This document shows, in pieces, positions 33,712-45,682 of a DNA stretch of 64,000 nt. Source of the stretch: Variovorax paradoxus (GTDB lineage Bacteria > Pseudomonadota > Gammaproteobacteria > Burkholderiales > Burkholderiaceae_C); NCBI RefSeq assembly GCF_009498455.1, contig NZ_CP045644.1, positions 2,359,001 to 2,423,000 on the forward strand. Reading direction: 5' to 3'. Numbering within the stretch: position 1 is the first letter of the stretch; each line of letters starts with the position of its first letter. Below the pieces are notes generated by a model. It had not been told where the DNA came from. It was given only the letters and a program-made list of their open reading frames with translations, and did no database searches. Made by a program: the position numbers and the translations under genes.

Positions 33712-34920
33712 ATGACCCACGACGTTTTCATCTACGACCACGTGCGAACCCCGCGCGGCAAGGGCCGCGCCGACGGTGCGCTGCACCCCATCACGCCCGT
33801 GCAACTGGCCACGCAGGTGCTGCAGGCGCTGCGCGAACGCCATGCGCTGGACCCCACGCAGATCGAGGACGTGGGCCTGGGCGTGGTGATGCCCGTGGGC
33901 GAGCAGGGCGCCGACATCGCGCGCGTGGCGCTGCTGTCGGCGGGCTACGGCGACAGCGTGGTGGGCTTTCAGCTCAACCGCTTCTGCACCTCGGCGCTCG
34001 ACACGCTCAAGATGGGCTTCGGCCTCGTGGCCTCGGGCCAGGCCGACGCGGTGATCGGCGGCGGCGTGGAGTCGATGTCGCGCGTGGCCATCGGCAGCGA
34101 CGGCGGCGCGGTCTACACCGACCCCGCCGTGGGCCAGCGCTACCCCTACATTCCCAACGGCGTGGCGGCCGACCTCATGGCCATGCTCGACGGCGTGGAC
34201 CGCGAGGCGGTCGATGCCTACGCCATGGAAAGCCAGCGCCGCGCCGCCGTGGCGCAAGCCGAGGGCCGCTTCGACCGCTCGCTCGTGCCCGTGCGCGACC
34301 GGCTCGGGTGCACCGTGCTCGCGAAAGACGAGGCCAACCGCCCCGGCACCACCATGGCCGACCTCGCCAAGCTCAAGCCCGCCTTCGCCGGCGTGGCCGC
34401 GCAGGGCTACGAAGCGATCCTGCTGCAGCGCTACCCGCAGCTCTCGCACATCGCGCCGATTCACACGGGCGGCAATTCGAGCGGCATCGTCGACGGCGCC
34501 TGCGCGGTGCTGCTGGGCAACCGCGACTACGGCACGCGCAACGGCCTCGTGCCGCGCGCGCGCATCGTCGGCAGTGCCTCGTGCGCCGACGAGCCGCTGC
34601 TGAGCCTGGGCGGCCCGATGCCGGCCACCGAACGCCTGCTGGCGCGCTGCGGCCTGCGCATCGGCGACATCGAACTGTTCGAGGTCAACGAGGCCTTCTC
34701 GGTGGTGCCGATGCGCTATGCGCGGCACTTCGACATCGACCCCGTGCGCATCAACGTGAACGGCGGCGCCATTGCGCTGGGCCATCCGTTGGGCGCGACC
34801 GGCGCGATCCTCACGGGCACGCTGCTCGACGAGCTGGAGCGGCGCGACGCGGGCCTGGGCCTGGTCACGCTGTGCGCCGCGGCGGGGCAGTCGACCGCGC
34901 TGGTGATCGAGCGCGTTTGA
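33712..34920 (+). CDS. Thiolase (acetyl-CoA acyltransferase type)
   Basis: 402 residues. The nucleophilic Cys stands in NRFCTSALDT. NEAF (VNEAFSVVPMRYA), the GHP loop (GGAIALGHPLGATGA) and the second Cys (LVTLCAAAGQSTALVIE) complete the thiolase active site. It would cleave 3-ketoacyl-CoA in the last step of beta-oxidation. It is followed 34 bp later by the shortened FadB-like gene, an arrangement like fadA-fadB. An upstream frame from 31162 is antisense to the regulator and is not coding. Confidence 0.93.
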   Translation: MTHDVFIYDHVRTPRGKGRADGALHPITPVQLATQVLQALRERHALDPTQIEDVGLGVVMPVGEQGADIARVALLSAGYGDSVVGFQLNRFCTSALDTLKMGFGLVASGQADAVIGGGVESMSRVAIGSDGGAVYTDPAVGQRYPYIPNGVAADLMAMLDGVDREAVDAYAMESQRRAAVAQAEGRFDRSLVPVRDRLGCTVLAKDEANRPGTTMADLAKLKPAFAGVAAQGYEAILLQRYPQLSHIAPIHTGGNSSGIVDGACAVLLGNRDYGTRNGLVPRARIVGSASCADEPLLSLGGPMPATERLLARCGLRIGDIELFEVNEAFSVVPMRYARHFDIDPVRINVNGGAIALGHPLGATGAILTGTLLDELERRDAGLGLVTLCAAAGQSTALVIERV

Positions 34921-34954
34921 GCGCGCGAAAACGCCTTTCCTCAGATCTTCTTCT

Positions 34955-36349
34955 ATGCACTCCAACATCCGATTCGAGGTCGATGCCGACGGCGTCGCGC
35001 TCCTCACCCTCGACGTGCCCGACCGGCCGATGAACGTGTTCACGCCCGGCTTCACGGCCGACCTGCGCGCGGCCGTGGCGCAGATCGCGCAGCGCGCCGA
35101 CGTGCGCGGCGCGGTCATCACCTCGGGCAAGGCCAGCGGCTTCATGGCCGGCGCCGACCTCAAGGACCTCGTGGGCTTTCATGCGACAGGTGGCAGCGCG
35201 GCCGATGCCGCCGAGGCCATCGCGCCCGGCGGCCGCGTGCTGCGCGAACTGGAGCGCTGCGGCAAGCCCGTGGCGGTGGCGATCAACGGCGTGGCACTGG
35301 GCGGTGGTTTCGAGCTCGCGCTGGCCTGCCATTACCGCGTGCTGCTCGACGAGCCGCGTGCGGTGGTCGGGCTGCCCGAAGTCACGGTCGGTCTGCTGCC
35401 GGTGGGCGGCGGCACGCAGCGGCTGCCGCGCCTGATCGGCATTGCGCGCGCACTGCCGCTGCTGCTGTCGGGTCGGCACGTGGCGCCGGCCGAGGCGCTG
35501 GCGCTGGGCATGGTCGATGCGCTCGCGCCGGCCGAACAGCTCGTGCAGGTCGCGCGCCGCTGGGTGCTCGAGCACCCCGACGCCGGCCAGCAGCCGTGGG
35601 ACGTGAAGGGCTTCAAGGTGCCGGGCGGCGCGGGCGCATTGGCACCGCACGCGGGCGCGAGCTTCGGCGCCACGCTGGCGCAGGTGCGGCGCGACACGCA
35701 CGACAACCTGCCGGCACCGCTGGCCATCCTGTCGGCGGTGTACGAAGGCACGCAGCTGCCGATGGACGCGGGCCTGGCGGTCGAGGCGCAGTGCTTCGGT
35801 CCCTTGCTGGCCGGTCCGGTGGCGCGCAACCTGATGCGCACGTTGTTCGTGAATCGGGGCGCGGCGCTGCGGCGCAAGGGCGACTTGAGTGCGGTCAACG
35901 CTGCGTATGTCGAACGGCTGCGGCAGCTGTACCGCAGTGAAGGCCAGGTGCTGTTGAGCGAAGGCGTGTCGCCTGCGCTCATCGCGAATGCCGCGCGGCA
36001 GGCCGGGCTGGTCGAGAGTCCGCTGACTGCTGATGCCACCGTGACACAGGCCGCCACATCGCAGCCCGATGCACGCGCCGTCGGCGAGCGTTTGCTGTCA
36101 CTGCTCGCGCTCGAAGCCGCGCGTTGCCTTGAAGAAGGTGTGGTGAAGCAGCCGGTCGAAGCCGACCTCGGCGCCGTGCTCGCATTGGGCTACCCCGACT
36201 GGACCGGCGGCACGCTCTCATACATCGAAACCGTCGGCCTCGCCGCGTTCGTCGCACGCTGTGATGCACTCGCAGAGCGCCACGGCGAGCGCTTCAAGCC
36301 CACGGCTGCGTTGCGTGAGCGCGCGCGGTCGAACACGTTGTTCCTGTAA
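34955..36349 (+). CDS. FadB-like protein lacking the NAD-binding dehydrogenase domain
   Basis: 464 residues, against about 700 for full FadB/FadJ proteins. The N-terminal crotonase domain is intact, with GKASGFMAGADLKDL, the GGGFELALAC Glu and GLPEVTVGLLPVGGGTQRLP. The C-terminal part (LLSEGVSPALIANAARQAGL, then LALEAARCLEEGVV and TLSYIETVG) matches the FadB C-terminal dehydrogenase domain. The Rossmann domain with GxGxMG is missing, and there is no frameshift or internal stop at the junction. The protein can probably hydrate but not oxidise. The full-length paralogue follows at 36439 and could supply the oxidation. Confidence 0.85.
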   Translation: MHSNIRFEVDADGVALLTLDVPDRPMNVFTPGFTADLRAAVAQIAQRADVRGAVITSGKASGFMAGADLKDLVGFHATGGSAADAAEAIAPGGRVLRELERCGKPVAVAINGVALGGGFELALACHYRVLLDEPRAVVGLPEVTVGLLPVGGGTQRLPRLIGIARALPLLLSGRHVAPAEALALGMVDALAPAEQLVQVARRWVLEHPDAGQQPWDVKGFKVPGGAGALAPHAGASFGATLAQVRRDTHDNLPAPLAILSAVYEGTQLPMDAGLAVEAQCFGPLLAGPVARNLMRTLFVNRGAALRRKGDLSAVNAAYVERLRQLYRSEGQVLLSEGVSPALIANAARQAGLVESPLTADATVTQAATSQPDARAVGERLLSLLALEAARCLEEGVVKQPVEADLGAVLALGYPDWTGGTLSYIETVGLAAFVARCDALAERHGERFKPTAALRERARSNTLFL

Positions 36350-36365
36350 TCGTCGCTTCGGACGA
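36350..36365. promoter_or_regulatory. Regulon palindrome site D
   Basis: TCGTC-GCTTCG-GACGA, identical to site B. It begins directly after the stop codon of the shortened FadB-like gene and 73 bp before the full-length FadB-like gene. TAAACT (36389-36394) follows after exactly 23 nt. Confidence 0.8.
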
Positions 36366-36388
36366 TGCCTGCGCGCAGGGCGCGTCCC

Positions 36389-36394
36389 TAAACT
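36389..36394 (+). promoter_or_regulatory. -10 element of the full-length FadB-like gene
   Basis: TAAACT, at the same 23-nt distance from palindrome D as the matching hexamer from palindrome C. Confidence 0.55.
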
Positions 36395-36438
36395 TTTTCC
36401 CACAGGCTGGCGTGTCGCCGGCCGCGAGGAGACCCCCT

Positions 36439-38589
<2,151 letters not shown>

Positions 38590-38648
38590 ACGGCAGGCGT
38601 TTTCGGTTTTCTTTCTTCCTTTCTCTCTCTATCCAAGGACAACAAGAG

Positions 38649-39431
<783 letters not shown>

Positions 39432-39668
39432 GCACCGTCGGCGTTGAACAGATTCTGTTGAGGCAGATGCCGGAAATGGGATGACCTTGAATGCGTGACG
39501 CGCGGTGTGTGTTCCTCACATGGGAAGGTGTGGGAGCTCACCTCACCGCGCGCCAACGCGAATAGCGGCGGGCCTGAGGAAAAGCGTCCCCTGAACGTGG
39601 GATGTTCTGCTTTTCGGCCGTCACTAGCATCGCGTTGCGATCGGGGGATCGCAGCTTCAAGGAAAACC

Positions 39669-41042
39669 ATGAGAACAAGATTCGACGGGAGTTTCGCGTG
39701 GGTACGCCGTGTGCTGCCCCTCTGCGCGGTCGTGGCGCTGGGGGGGTGTTCGTCGTTGAAGGCGACCATGCCAGAGCCGACCTTCGCGCAGGTGTCACTG
39801 CTGGACAGCAAGACGGTTCTCGCGCACGCCGTGGAGGACTTCTACACGCGGTACAAGACCAGCGCCGAGCTCGACGGCACTTCCGAGGAGGCCCTGGCCC
39901 TGCTTGACGCGGGACGCATTCTGATCGAGCTTCGCTGCGAGGAGTACCTGGACGGCATCGGTCAGAGCAACCAGGCCGCAGGCCACGTGCGGCAGCAGAC
40001 CAATCTTCTCGGCGGGGTGTCATCGGCATTGATGGGTATCACCGGGAATTCCGCCAAGCAAATTGCCGGCGTGGCTTCCGCCTTCAGTTTCGCGGGTGCG
40101 AGCATGGATGCGTACTCGACAGCGTATCTCTTCGCTGACGCGGGAACCTCGATCGTCAAGCTCGTTCATGCGTCGCAAGAACTTTTCATGAGAGAGGTCA
40201 ACAATGGCTTGCAGGGCACGGTGCTCGACCATATGAACGCCATGCACATCCTGCTGGGCTATCAGTCGATCTGCCGGCCGGCAAAAATCCGTGCGCTTGT
40301 CAACGATGCACTCAGCAAGGCCCAGGTCGTCGCGGAGATCGCACCTGACCACGGGGCCGATCTTGAAGTTCTCGGTGTTCTGGCCCAACTGGAACGCGAG
40401 CTTGGCAAACCCGTCTCCGAGAGCGACGCGATCAGGATCTACGGGCGCTTTCTGAAGCCGGAGGATGGAAACCTGACGCTCGCAAGCGGCGTTGCATTGG
40501 ACACGGCCAGGATCGCCGGTCTTTCCACCCTCTTTCTTCCGCTGGGATTGAAGAATTCCAAGGTGGCAAGCCGGTGGAAGTCGGCGCTGGCCAGCACAGC
40601 ACCGCCCGCGAGCTCGACGCCATTGCAGCAAGCGACGGCGCCTGCCAAGGCTAGTGCCGACGCCAAGCTCAGGGATGCGGAGAACAAGAGTGCCGCCGCG
40701 AATCGAGCCGGTGCCTTCGACGCTGCGCGCAAGACATCGACGATCATCGAAACGATGAGAAGGGCACTTGCGGAAGTGCGCGGCGGTGGCGATCTGGAGA
40801 AGGCCAAGAGTTTGGTTGCGCAAGCGAAGAGCGCCGCGGTCACGGCCAAGGCATTGCCGGACCTGAACAGCCCAGACCCGAGCGTTGCAAAGAGCGCGAA
40901 AGAAGCCGTCAACGCAATCGAAACGACCGCCGCCGCAACAGCGACCGTGGTCGACAAGGCCATTTCCACCAGGGACGGAAACCGGGAACCTAGGCCTCGG
41001 ATGAACCAGTTCTCCCTGCCGATCATCGGTATCTCCCGCTGA
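39669..41042 (+). CDS. Predicted lipoprotein, unknown function
   Basis: 457 residues. A signal peptide ends with the lipobox LGGC (VVALGGCSS), so the protein should be lipid-anchored. The N-terminal half is helical, with a Gly/Ala/Ser-rich stretch (VASAFSFAGASMDAYS). The C-terminal part is Ala/Lys-rich and probably coiled coil (residues about 330-430). I do not recognise a family. It lies between an SDR gene and a truncated hydratase, has no evident link to acyl-CoA metabolism and is less GC-rich than its neighbours. It is therefore probably an insertion. Confidence 0.75.
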   Translation: MRTRFDGSFAWVRRVLPLCAVVALGGCSSLKATMPEPTFAQVSLLDSKTVLAHAVEDFYTRYKTSAELDGTSEEALALLDAGRILIELRCEEYLDGIGQSNQAAGHVRQQTNLLGGVSSALMGITGNSAKQIAGVASAFSFAGASMDAYSTAYLFADAGTSIVKLVHASQELFMREVNNGLQGTVLDHMNAMHILLGYQSICRPAKIRALVNDALSKAQVVAEIAPDHGADLEVLGVLAQLERELGKPVSESDAIRIYGRFLKPEDGNLTLASGVALDTARIAGLSTLFLPLGLKNSKVASRWKSALASTAPPASSTPLQQATAPAKASADAKLRDAENKSAAANRAGAFDAARKTSTIIETMRRALAEVRGGGDLEKAKSLVAQAKSAAVTAKALPDLNSPDPSVAKSAKEAVNAIETTAAATATVVDKAISTRDGNREPRPRMNQFSLPIIGISR

Positions 41043-41125
41043 TACATTGATTCGCCGACGCACCTTGTGCCCGGGCAGCGCGATCCGGATGGCATCGCGC
41101 TGACGCCAGGGCAGAGGGGCCGTCG

Positions 41126-41431
41126 TCAGCCCTTCTGCGCAGGCCCTCGCGCCTGCACCGCCTCGCGCCGCGCACGCAGCACCTCGGGCGTGAGCGACGC
41201 GGCCCACGCGCGCGTGGCGGCCAGCTCCAGCGCCATGCCTTCGGCAAAGCTGCGCGCATGGCCGTCGTCAATCAGGCGCTTGTAGACCGGCAGCATCTCG
41301 GGCAGCGCGCTCGCGATGTCGGCGGCCAGGGCCAGCGCCTCGGGCATCAGCTGCCCGGGCGTCGTCACGCGGTTGACCAGCCCCCAGCGCTCGGCCTGCT
41401 CGGCGCCGACGAAGTTGCCGCTGAAGGCCAT
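41126..41431 (-). pseudogene. Truncated enoyl-CoA hydratase (C-terminal third only)
   Basis: About 101 codons on the minus strand encode only the end of a crotonase: FVGAEQAERWGLVNRV, then ALAADIASALPEMLPVYKRL and SFAEGMALELAATRAWA. The catalytic and CoA-binding two thirds are missing. Beyond 41440 the sequence is the promoter region of the dehydrogenase on the other strand. An ATG at 41431 exists by chance in the body of the ancestral gene. This is a remnant left by rearrangement. Confidence 0.75.
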
Positions 41432-41464
41432 TCCCCAGTGTTGGAGCCCGGCCGGGCCGCGGCA

Positions 41465-41480
41465 TCGTCGGAACGGACGA
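41465..41480. promoter_or_regulatory. Regulon palindrome site E
   Basis: TCGTC-GGAACG-GACGA, 114 bp upstream of the acyl-CoA dehydrogenase at 41595. No good -10 is seen 22-23 nt downstream, which makes this the weakest promoter of the six. Confidence 0.68.
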
Positions 41481-41594
41481 ATCCGGCGGCCTTGTCCCGC
41501 TCACGACTCGAAACCCGCGCCCGCATCGGCACCATGCGCCGCATTGTCTTCAATCCGTCCTTGAATCCACTGAGAGAAAGAAGGAGCGTCCCCC

Positions 41595-42752
41595 ATGGAC
41601 TTCAGCCTCACCCCGGCCCAGCTCGACCTGCAGGAACGAACGCGCCGCTTCATCGCCGAGGAGGTGATGCCGCTCGAATCCGACCCCCGGCAGGATTCGC
41701 ACGGCCCCGCCGAAGCGCTGCGCGACGAGCTGGTGGCGCGCGCACGCCGCGCCGGCCTGCTCACGCCGCATGCGTCGAAGGAACACGGCGGGCTCGGCCT
41801 GTCGCACGTCGACAAGGCCATCGTGTTCGAGGAGGCGGGCTACTCGCCGCTCGGCCCGGTGGCGCTCAACATCCACGCCCCCGACGAAGGCAACGTGCAC
41901 CTGATGGAGGTGGTGGCCACGCCGGCGCAGAAGGCGCGCTGGCTGCAGCCGCTCATCGATGGCCATGTGCGCTCGTGCTTCTGCATGACCGAGCCGCCGC
42001 CCGGCGCCGGCTCCGACCCGTCGATGATGCAGACCGTGGCCGTGCGCGACGGTGACCATTACGTGATCACCGGGCGCAAGTGGTTCATCACCGGCGCCAC
42101 CGGCGCGGGCTTCGCGATCATCATGGCGCGCATGGAAGACGGCTCGTCGACCATGTTCCTGGCCGACATGAACCAGCCCGGGATCGTGATCGAGCGTCAG
42201 ATCGACGCGCTCGACAGCTGCTTCACCGGCGGCCACGGCGTGGTGCGCTTCGACGGCCTGCGCGTGCCCGCCGCCGACGTGCTGGGCGCCATCGGCGAGG
42301 GCTTTCGCTACGCGCAGGTGCGGCTCGCGCCCGCGCGCCTCACGCACTGCATGCGCTGGCTCGGCGCTGCGCGCCGCGTGCACGAACTCGCCACCGACTA
42401 CGCCCGCCGCCGCCAGGCCTTCGGCCATGCGCTGGTGGAGCACGAGGGCGTGGGCTTCATGCTGGCCGACAACGACATGGACCTGCACGTCTCGCGCCTG
42501 ACCATCTGGCATTGCGCGTGGGTGCTCGATCAGGGCGGCAAGGGCCGGCACGAGTCGAGCGTGGCCAAGGTGCTGTGCTCGGAGGCCGAGTGGCGCGTGG
42601 TCGACCGCTCGGTGCAGATCCTCGGCGCCAGCGGCGTGTCGGACGAGACCGTGGCCGCGCGCATCTTCCGCGACATGCGGGCCTTTCGGATCTATGACGG
42701 CCCATCGGAAGTGCACCGCTGGAGCATGGCCAAGCGGTTGGCCAAGGCCTGA
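41595..42752 (+). CDS. Acyl-CoA dehydrogenase, ACAD11/LvaC-like
   Basis: 385 residues. CMTEPPPGAGSDP and KWFITGATGAGFAI are the flavin segments. The C-terminal region QILGASGVSDETVAARIFRDMRAFRIYDGPSEVHRWSMAKR has the pattern I associate with ACAD10/ACAD11 and bacterial LvaC-type dehydrogenases. The base position is Asp (YDGPSEVH) and not Glu. In those systems a kinase phosphorylates a 4-hydroxyacyl-CoA and the dehydrogenase-fold protein removes the phosphate to give an enoyl-CoA. A matching LvaA-like kinase lies at 48512. The assignment to this branch is from recall and needs a tree. Confidence 0.85.
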   Translation: MDFSLTPAQLDLQERTRRFIAEEVMPLESDPRQDSHGPAEALRDELVARARRAGLLTPHASKEHGGLGLSHVDKAIVFEEAGYSPLGPVALNIHAPDEGNVHLMEVVATPAQKARWLQPLIDGHVRSCFCMTEPPPGAGSDPSMMQTVAVRDGDHYVITGRKWFITGATGAGFAIIMARMEDGSSTMFLADMNQPGIVIERQIDALDSCFTGGHGVVRFDGLRVPAADVLGAIGEGFRYAQVRLAPARLTHCMRWLGAARRVHELATDYARRRQAFGHALVEHEGVGFMLADNDMDLHVSRLTIWHCAWVLDQGGKGRHESSVAKVLCSEAEWRVVDRSVQILGASGVSDETVAARIFRDMRAFRIYDGPSEVHRWSMAKRLAKA

Positions 42753-42776
42753 TGCTGTAAAGGCCGCCGCCCAAAA

Positions 42777-42792
42777 TCGTCGGTTCCGACGA
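42777..42792. promoter_or_regulatory. Regulon palindrome site F
   Basis: TCGTC-GGTTCC-GACGA, 69 bp upstream of the thiolase at 42862. AACAAT begins 22 nt downstream as a possible -10. Confidence 0.78.
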
Positions 42793-42861
42793 CGCTGTGC
42801 GGCGGCGCGGCGCCAACAATGCGCTGGACTGTCGAACCGAACCCATCACCGGAGATTTCAC

Positions 42862-44040
42862 ATGCCCGAAGCCTATATCGTCGCCGCCGCGCGCACCGCC
42901 GGAGGCCGCCGCAACGGCCGCCTCGCCGGATGGCACCCGGCCGACCTGGCCGCACAGGTGCTCAACGCGCTCGTGGAGCGCACCGACGCCGACCCCGCGC
43001 TGATCGAAGACGTCATCATGGGCTGCGTCGGCCAAGCCGGCGAGCAGGCCTCGAACATCGCGCGCAACGCGGTGCTGGCCTCGCGCCTGCCCGAGTCGGT
43101 GCCCGCCACCTCGGTCGACCGCCAGTGCGGCTCGTCGCAGCAGGCGCTGCACTTCGCGGCGCAGGCCGTGATGTCGGGCACGATGGACATCGTGATCGCC
43201 GCCGGCGTCGAGAGCATGAGCCGCGTGCCGATGGGCCTGCCCACCACGCTGCCGCTGAAGAACAACCTGGGCTTCTACGTGAGCCCCGGCATGGAAAAGC
43301 GCTACCCCGGCATCCAGTTCAGCCAGTTCACGGGTGCCGAAATGATCGCCCGCAACTACGGCATCGAGAAAGACGCGCTCGACCGCTACGCGCTCGAAAG
43401 CCACCACCGCGCCATTGCTGCCACGAAGGCCGGCCGCTTCGAACGCGAGATCGTGCCCGTGGCGGTGCGCATGGCCGACGGCACCGAGACGGGCGAGCTG
43501 CACACCACCGACGAAGGCATCCGCTACGACGCCACGCTGGAGAGCATCGCCGGCGTGAAGCTCATCGCCGAAGGCGGGCGCTGCACGGCGGCCACCGCGA
43601 GCCAGATCTGCGACGGCGCCAGCGGTCTCATGGTCGTGAACGAGCGCGGCCTGAAGTCGCTGGGCGTGAAGCCGCTGGCGCGCATCCACCACATGAGCGT
43701 GCTGGGCCACGACCCGGTCATCATGCTCGAGGCCCCGCTGCCCGCCACGCAGCGCGCGCTGCAAAAGGCCGGCATGAAGATCGAGGACATCGACCTGTAC
43801 GAAGTCAACGAAGCCTTCGCGCCCGTGCCCATCGCCTGGCTGAAGGCGCTGGGCGCCGACCCGGCCCGCCTCAACGTGAACGGCGGCGCCATTGCGCTGG
43901 GCCACCCGCTGGGCGCCTCGGGCACCAAGCTGATGACCACGCTCGTGAACGCCCTGGGCCAGCGCGGCAAGCGCTACGGCCTGCAGACGATGTGCGAAGG
44001 CGGCGGCATGGCCAACGTCACGATCATCGAGCGGCTCTGA
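42862..44040 (+). CDS. Acetyl-CoA acyltransferase (thiolase)
   Basis: 392 residues, a complete thiolase: Cys nucleophile in DRQCGSSQQALH, VNEAFAPVPIAW, GGAIALGHPLGASGT and MCEGGGMANVTIIERL. It differs strongly from the thiolase at 33712 and so probably handles a different chain length or branch. The promoter carries palindrome F. Liv transporter genes follow after 94 bp, so they may be on the same transcript. Confidence 0.94.
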   Translation: MPEAYIVAAARTAGGRRNGRLAGWHPADLAAQVLNALVERTDADPALIEDVIMGCVGQAGEQASNIARNAVLASRLPESVPATSVDRQCGSSQQALHFAAQAVMSGTMDIVIAAGVESMSRVPMGLPTTLPLKNNLGFYVSPGMEKRYPGIQFSQFTGAEMIARNYGIEKDALDRYALESHHRAIAATKAGRFEREIVPVAVRMADGTETGELHTTDEGIRYDATLESIAGVKLIAEGGRCTAATASQICDGASGLMVVNERGLKSLGVKPLARIHHMSVLGHDPVIMLEAPLPATQRALQKAGMKIEDIDLYEVNEAFAPVPIAWLKALGADPARLNVNGGAIALGHPLGASGTKLMTTLVNALGQRGKRYGLQTMCEGGGMANVTIIERL

Positions 44041-44134
44041 CGAAGCCGGGCGGCCTTTTTTGCGCCGCCGCCTGGCAGCGCCCGCGGGGGCGGCGCTGAC
44101 CTTTTCCGTTCCCTCAAAAAAAAGAGATCGACGC

Positions 44135-44953
44135 ATGATTCATGACAACGATCGCGGAGACAAGACGAACACCCCCCTGTTGCGCATCGACGCGGTGTCG
44201 GTGCGCTTCGGCGGCATCGTGGCGCTCGACGGCGTCTCGTTCGACGTGCGGCGGGGCCAGATCTGCGGCCTCATCGGACCGAACGGGGCGGGCAAGAGCA
44301 CGCTGTTCAACTGTCTCTCGCGCCTGTACGAGTGCAGCGCCGGCCGCATCGAGTTCGACGGCCATCCGCTCACACGCCTGCCGCGCCACCGCATGGCGGG
44401 CCTGGGCATCGGGCGCACCTTCCAGAACCTGGCGCTGTTTCGCACGATGACCGTGCGCGACAACGTGCTGGTGGGCTGCCACAGCAAGCACCACGCGGGC
44501 TTTCTGCGCAACGCCTTCCGGCTGCCCGGCGTAGCGGCCATCGAGTCGCAGGCGCGGGCGCGGGCCGACCAGCTGATCCACTTTCTCGACCTCGAGGCCG
44601 TGGCCGAGCGAGAAGTGGCCGACCTGCCTTTCGGCACGCAGAAGCGCGTCGAGCTGGCGCGTGCACTGGCGGCCGAGCCGCAACTGCTGCTGCTCGACGA
44701 GCCGGCCTGCGGCCTGAACCACGAAGAACTCGAAAGCCTGGGCACGCTGATCCGCGACATCCGCGATCGCCTGAACGTGACGGTGCTGCTGGTCGAACAC
44801 CACATGAGCCTCGTGATGGGCGTGTCGGACCAGGTGGTGGCGCTCAACTTCGGCAAGAAGATCGCCGAGGGCACGCCGGCCGAGGTGCGCGCGCACCCCG
44901 AGGTGATCCGCGCCTACCTGGGTGAGGAAGAAGAAGCGGAGGCCATGGCATGA
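44135..44953 (+). CDS. livG: Liv-type ABC transporter ATP-binding protein LivG
   Basis: 272 residues from the ATG at 44135, with AAAGAGA upstream. Walker A GPNGAGKST, the LivG-specific GRTFQNLALFRTMTVRDNV, a signature LPFGTQKRVELARAL and Walker B LLLLDEPACGLNHEE are present. It supplies energy for uptake together with LivF. It overlaps livF by ATGA. The specificity of such transporters lies in the periplasmic binding protein, which is not encoded here. Confidence 0.92.
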   Translation: MIHDNDRGDKTNTPLLRIDAVSVRFGGIVALDGVSFDVRRGQICGLIGPNGAGKSTLFNCLSRLYECSAGRIEFDGHPLTRLPRHRMAGLGIGRTFQNLALFRTMTVRDNVLVGCHSKHHAGFLRNAFRLPGVAAIESQARARADQLIHFLDLEAVAEREVADLPFGTQKRVELARALAAEPQLLLLDEPACGLNHEELESLGTLIRDIRDRLNVTVLLVEHHMSLVMGVSDQVVALNFGKKIAEGTPAEVRAHPEVIRAYLGEEEEAEAMA

Positions 44954-45669
44954 CGATGAACATTCTCGAAGTGCGCGGGCTGCATGCGTCGTATGGACCG
45001 ACGCGCGTGCTGCAAGGCATCGACCTCGACATCCCCACGGGCCAGGTCGTCGCGCTGCTGGGTGCCAACGGCGCCGGCAAGACCACCACGCTGCGCGCGC
45101 TGTGCCAGATGATGGTGAGCACCGAGGGCCGCATCATGCTGGCCGGTCAGCGCATCGACGGCCGCTCCACCGAGCAGATCGCCAAGGCCGGCGTGGGCCA
45201 CGTGCCCGACGGGCGCGGCACCTTCCTGGGGCTCACGACCGAGGAGAACCTGCGGCTGGGCGCGTACGCGCGTGCGAGCCGCGACGGCATCGACGCCGAC
45301 ATGGAGCGCGTGTTCGGCTACTTCCCGCGCCTGCGCGAACGCCGCGCGCAGCAGGCCGGCACGCTGTCGGGCGGCGAGCAGCAGATGCTCGCCATCGGCC
45401 GCGCGCTCATGGGCAAGCCGCGCCTGCTGCTGCTCGACGAGCCGTCCTTCGGGCTCGCGCCGCTCATCGTGAAGGACATCTTCTCGATCATGCGGCGCAT
45501 CAACAAGGAAGAGCGCGTGTCGATTCTTCTGGTGGAGCAGAACGCCAAGCTCGCGCTCGACCTGGCCGACTCGGCCTACCTCCTGGAAACCGGCCGCATC
45601 GTGCTCTCGGGCACCGCCGCCGAGATCCGCCGCAACGACGCCGTGCGCAAAGCGTATCTCGGCGAATAA
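44950..45669 (+). CDS. livF: Liv-type ABC transporter ATP-binding protein LivF
   Basis: 239 residues. Walker A GANGAGKTTT, LivF-type VPDGRGTFLGLTTEENLRLG, ABC signature LSGGEQQMLAIGRALM and Walker B LLLLDEPSFGLAP are complete. Its start overlaps the livG stop. It is the partner ATPase of the branched-chain amino-acid-type importer. Confidence 0.93.
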   Translation: MTMNILEVRGLHASYGPTRVLQGIDLDIPTGQVVALLGANGAGKTTTLRALCQMMVSTEGRIMLAGQRIDGRSTEQIAKAGVGHVPDGRGTFLGLTTEENLRLGAYARASRDGIDADMERVFGYFPRLRERRAQQAGTLSGGEQQMLAIGRALMGKPRLLLLDEPSFGLAPLIVKDIFSIMRRINKEERVSILLVEQNAKLALDLADSAYLLETGRIVLSGTAAEIRRNDAVRKAYLGE

Positions 45670-45682
45670 GGGCCTCACACCG

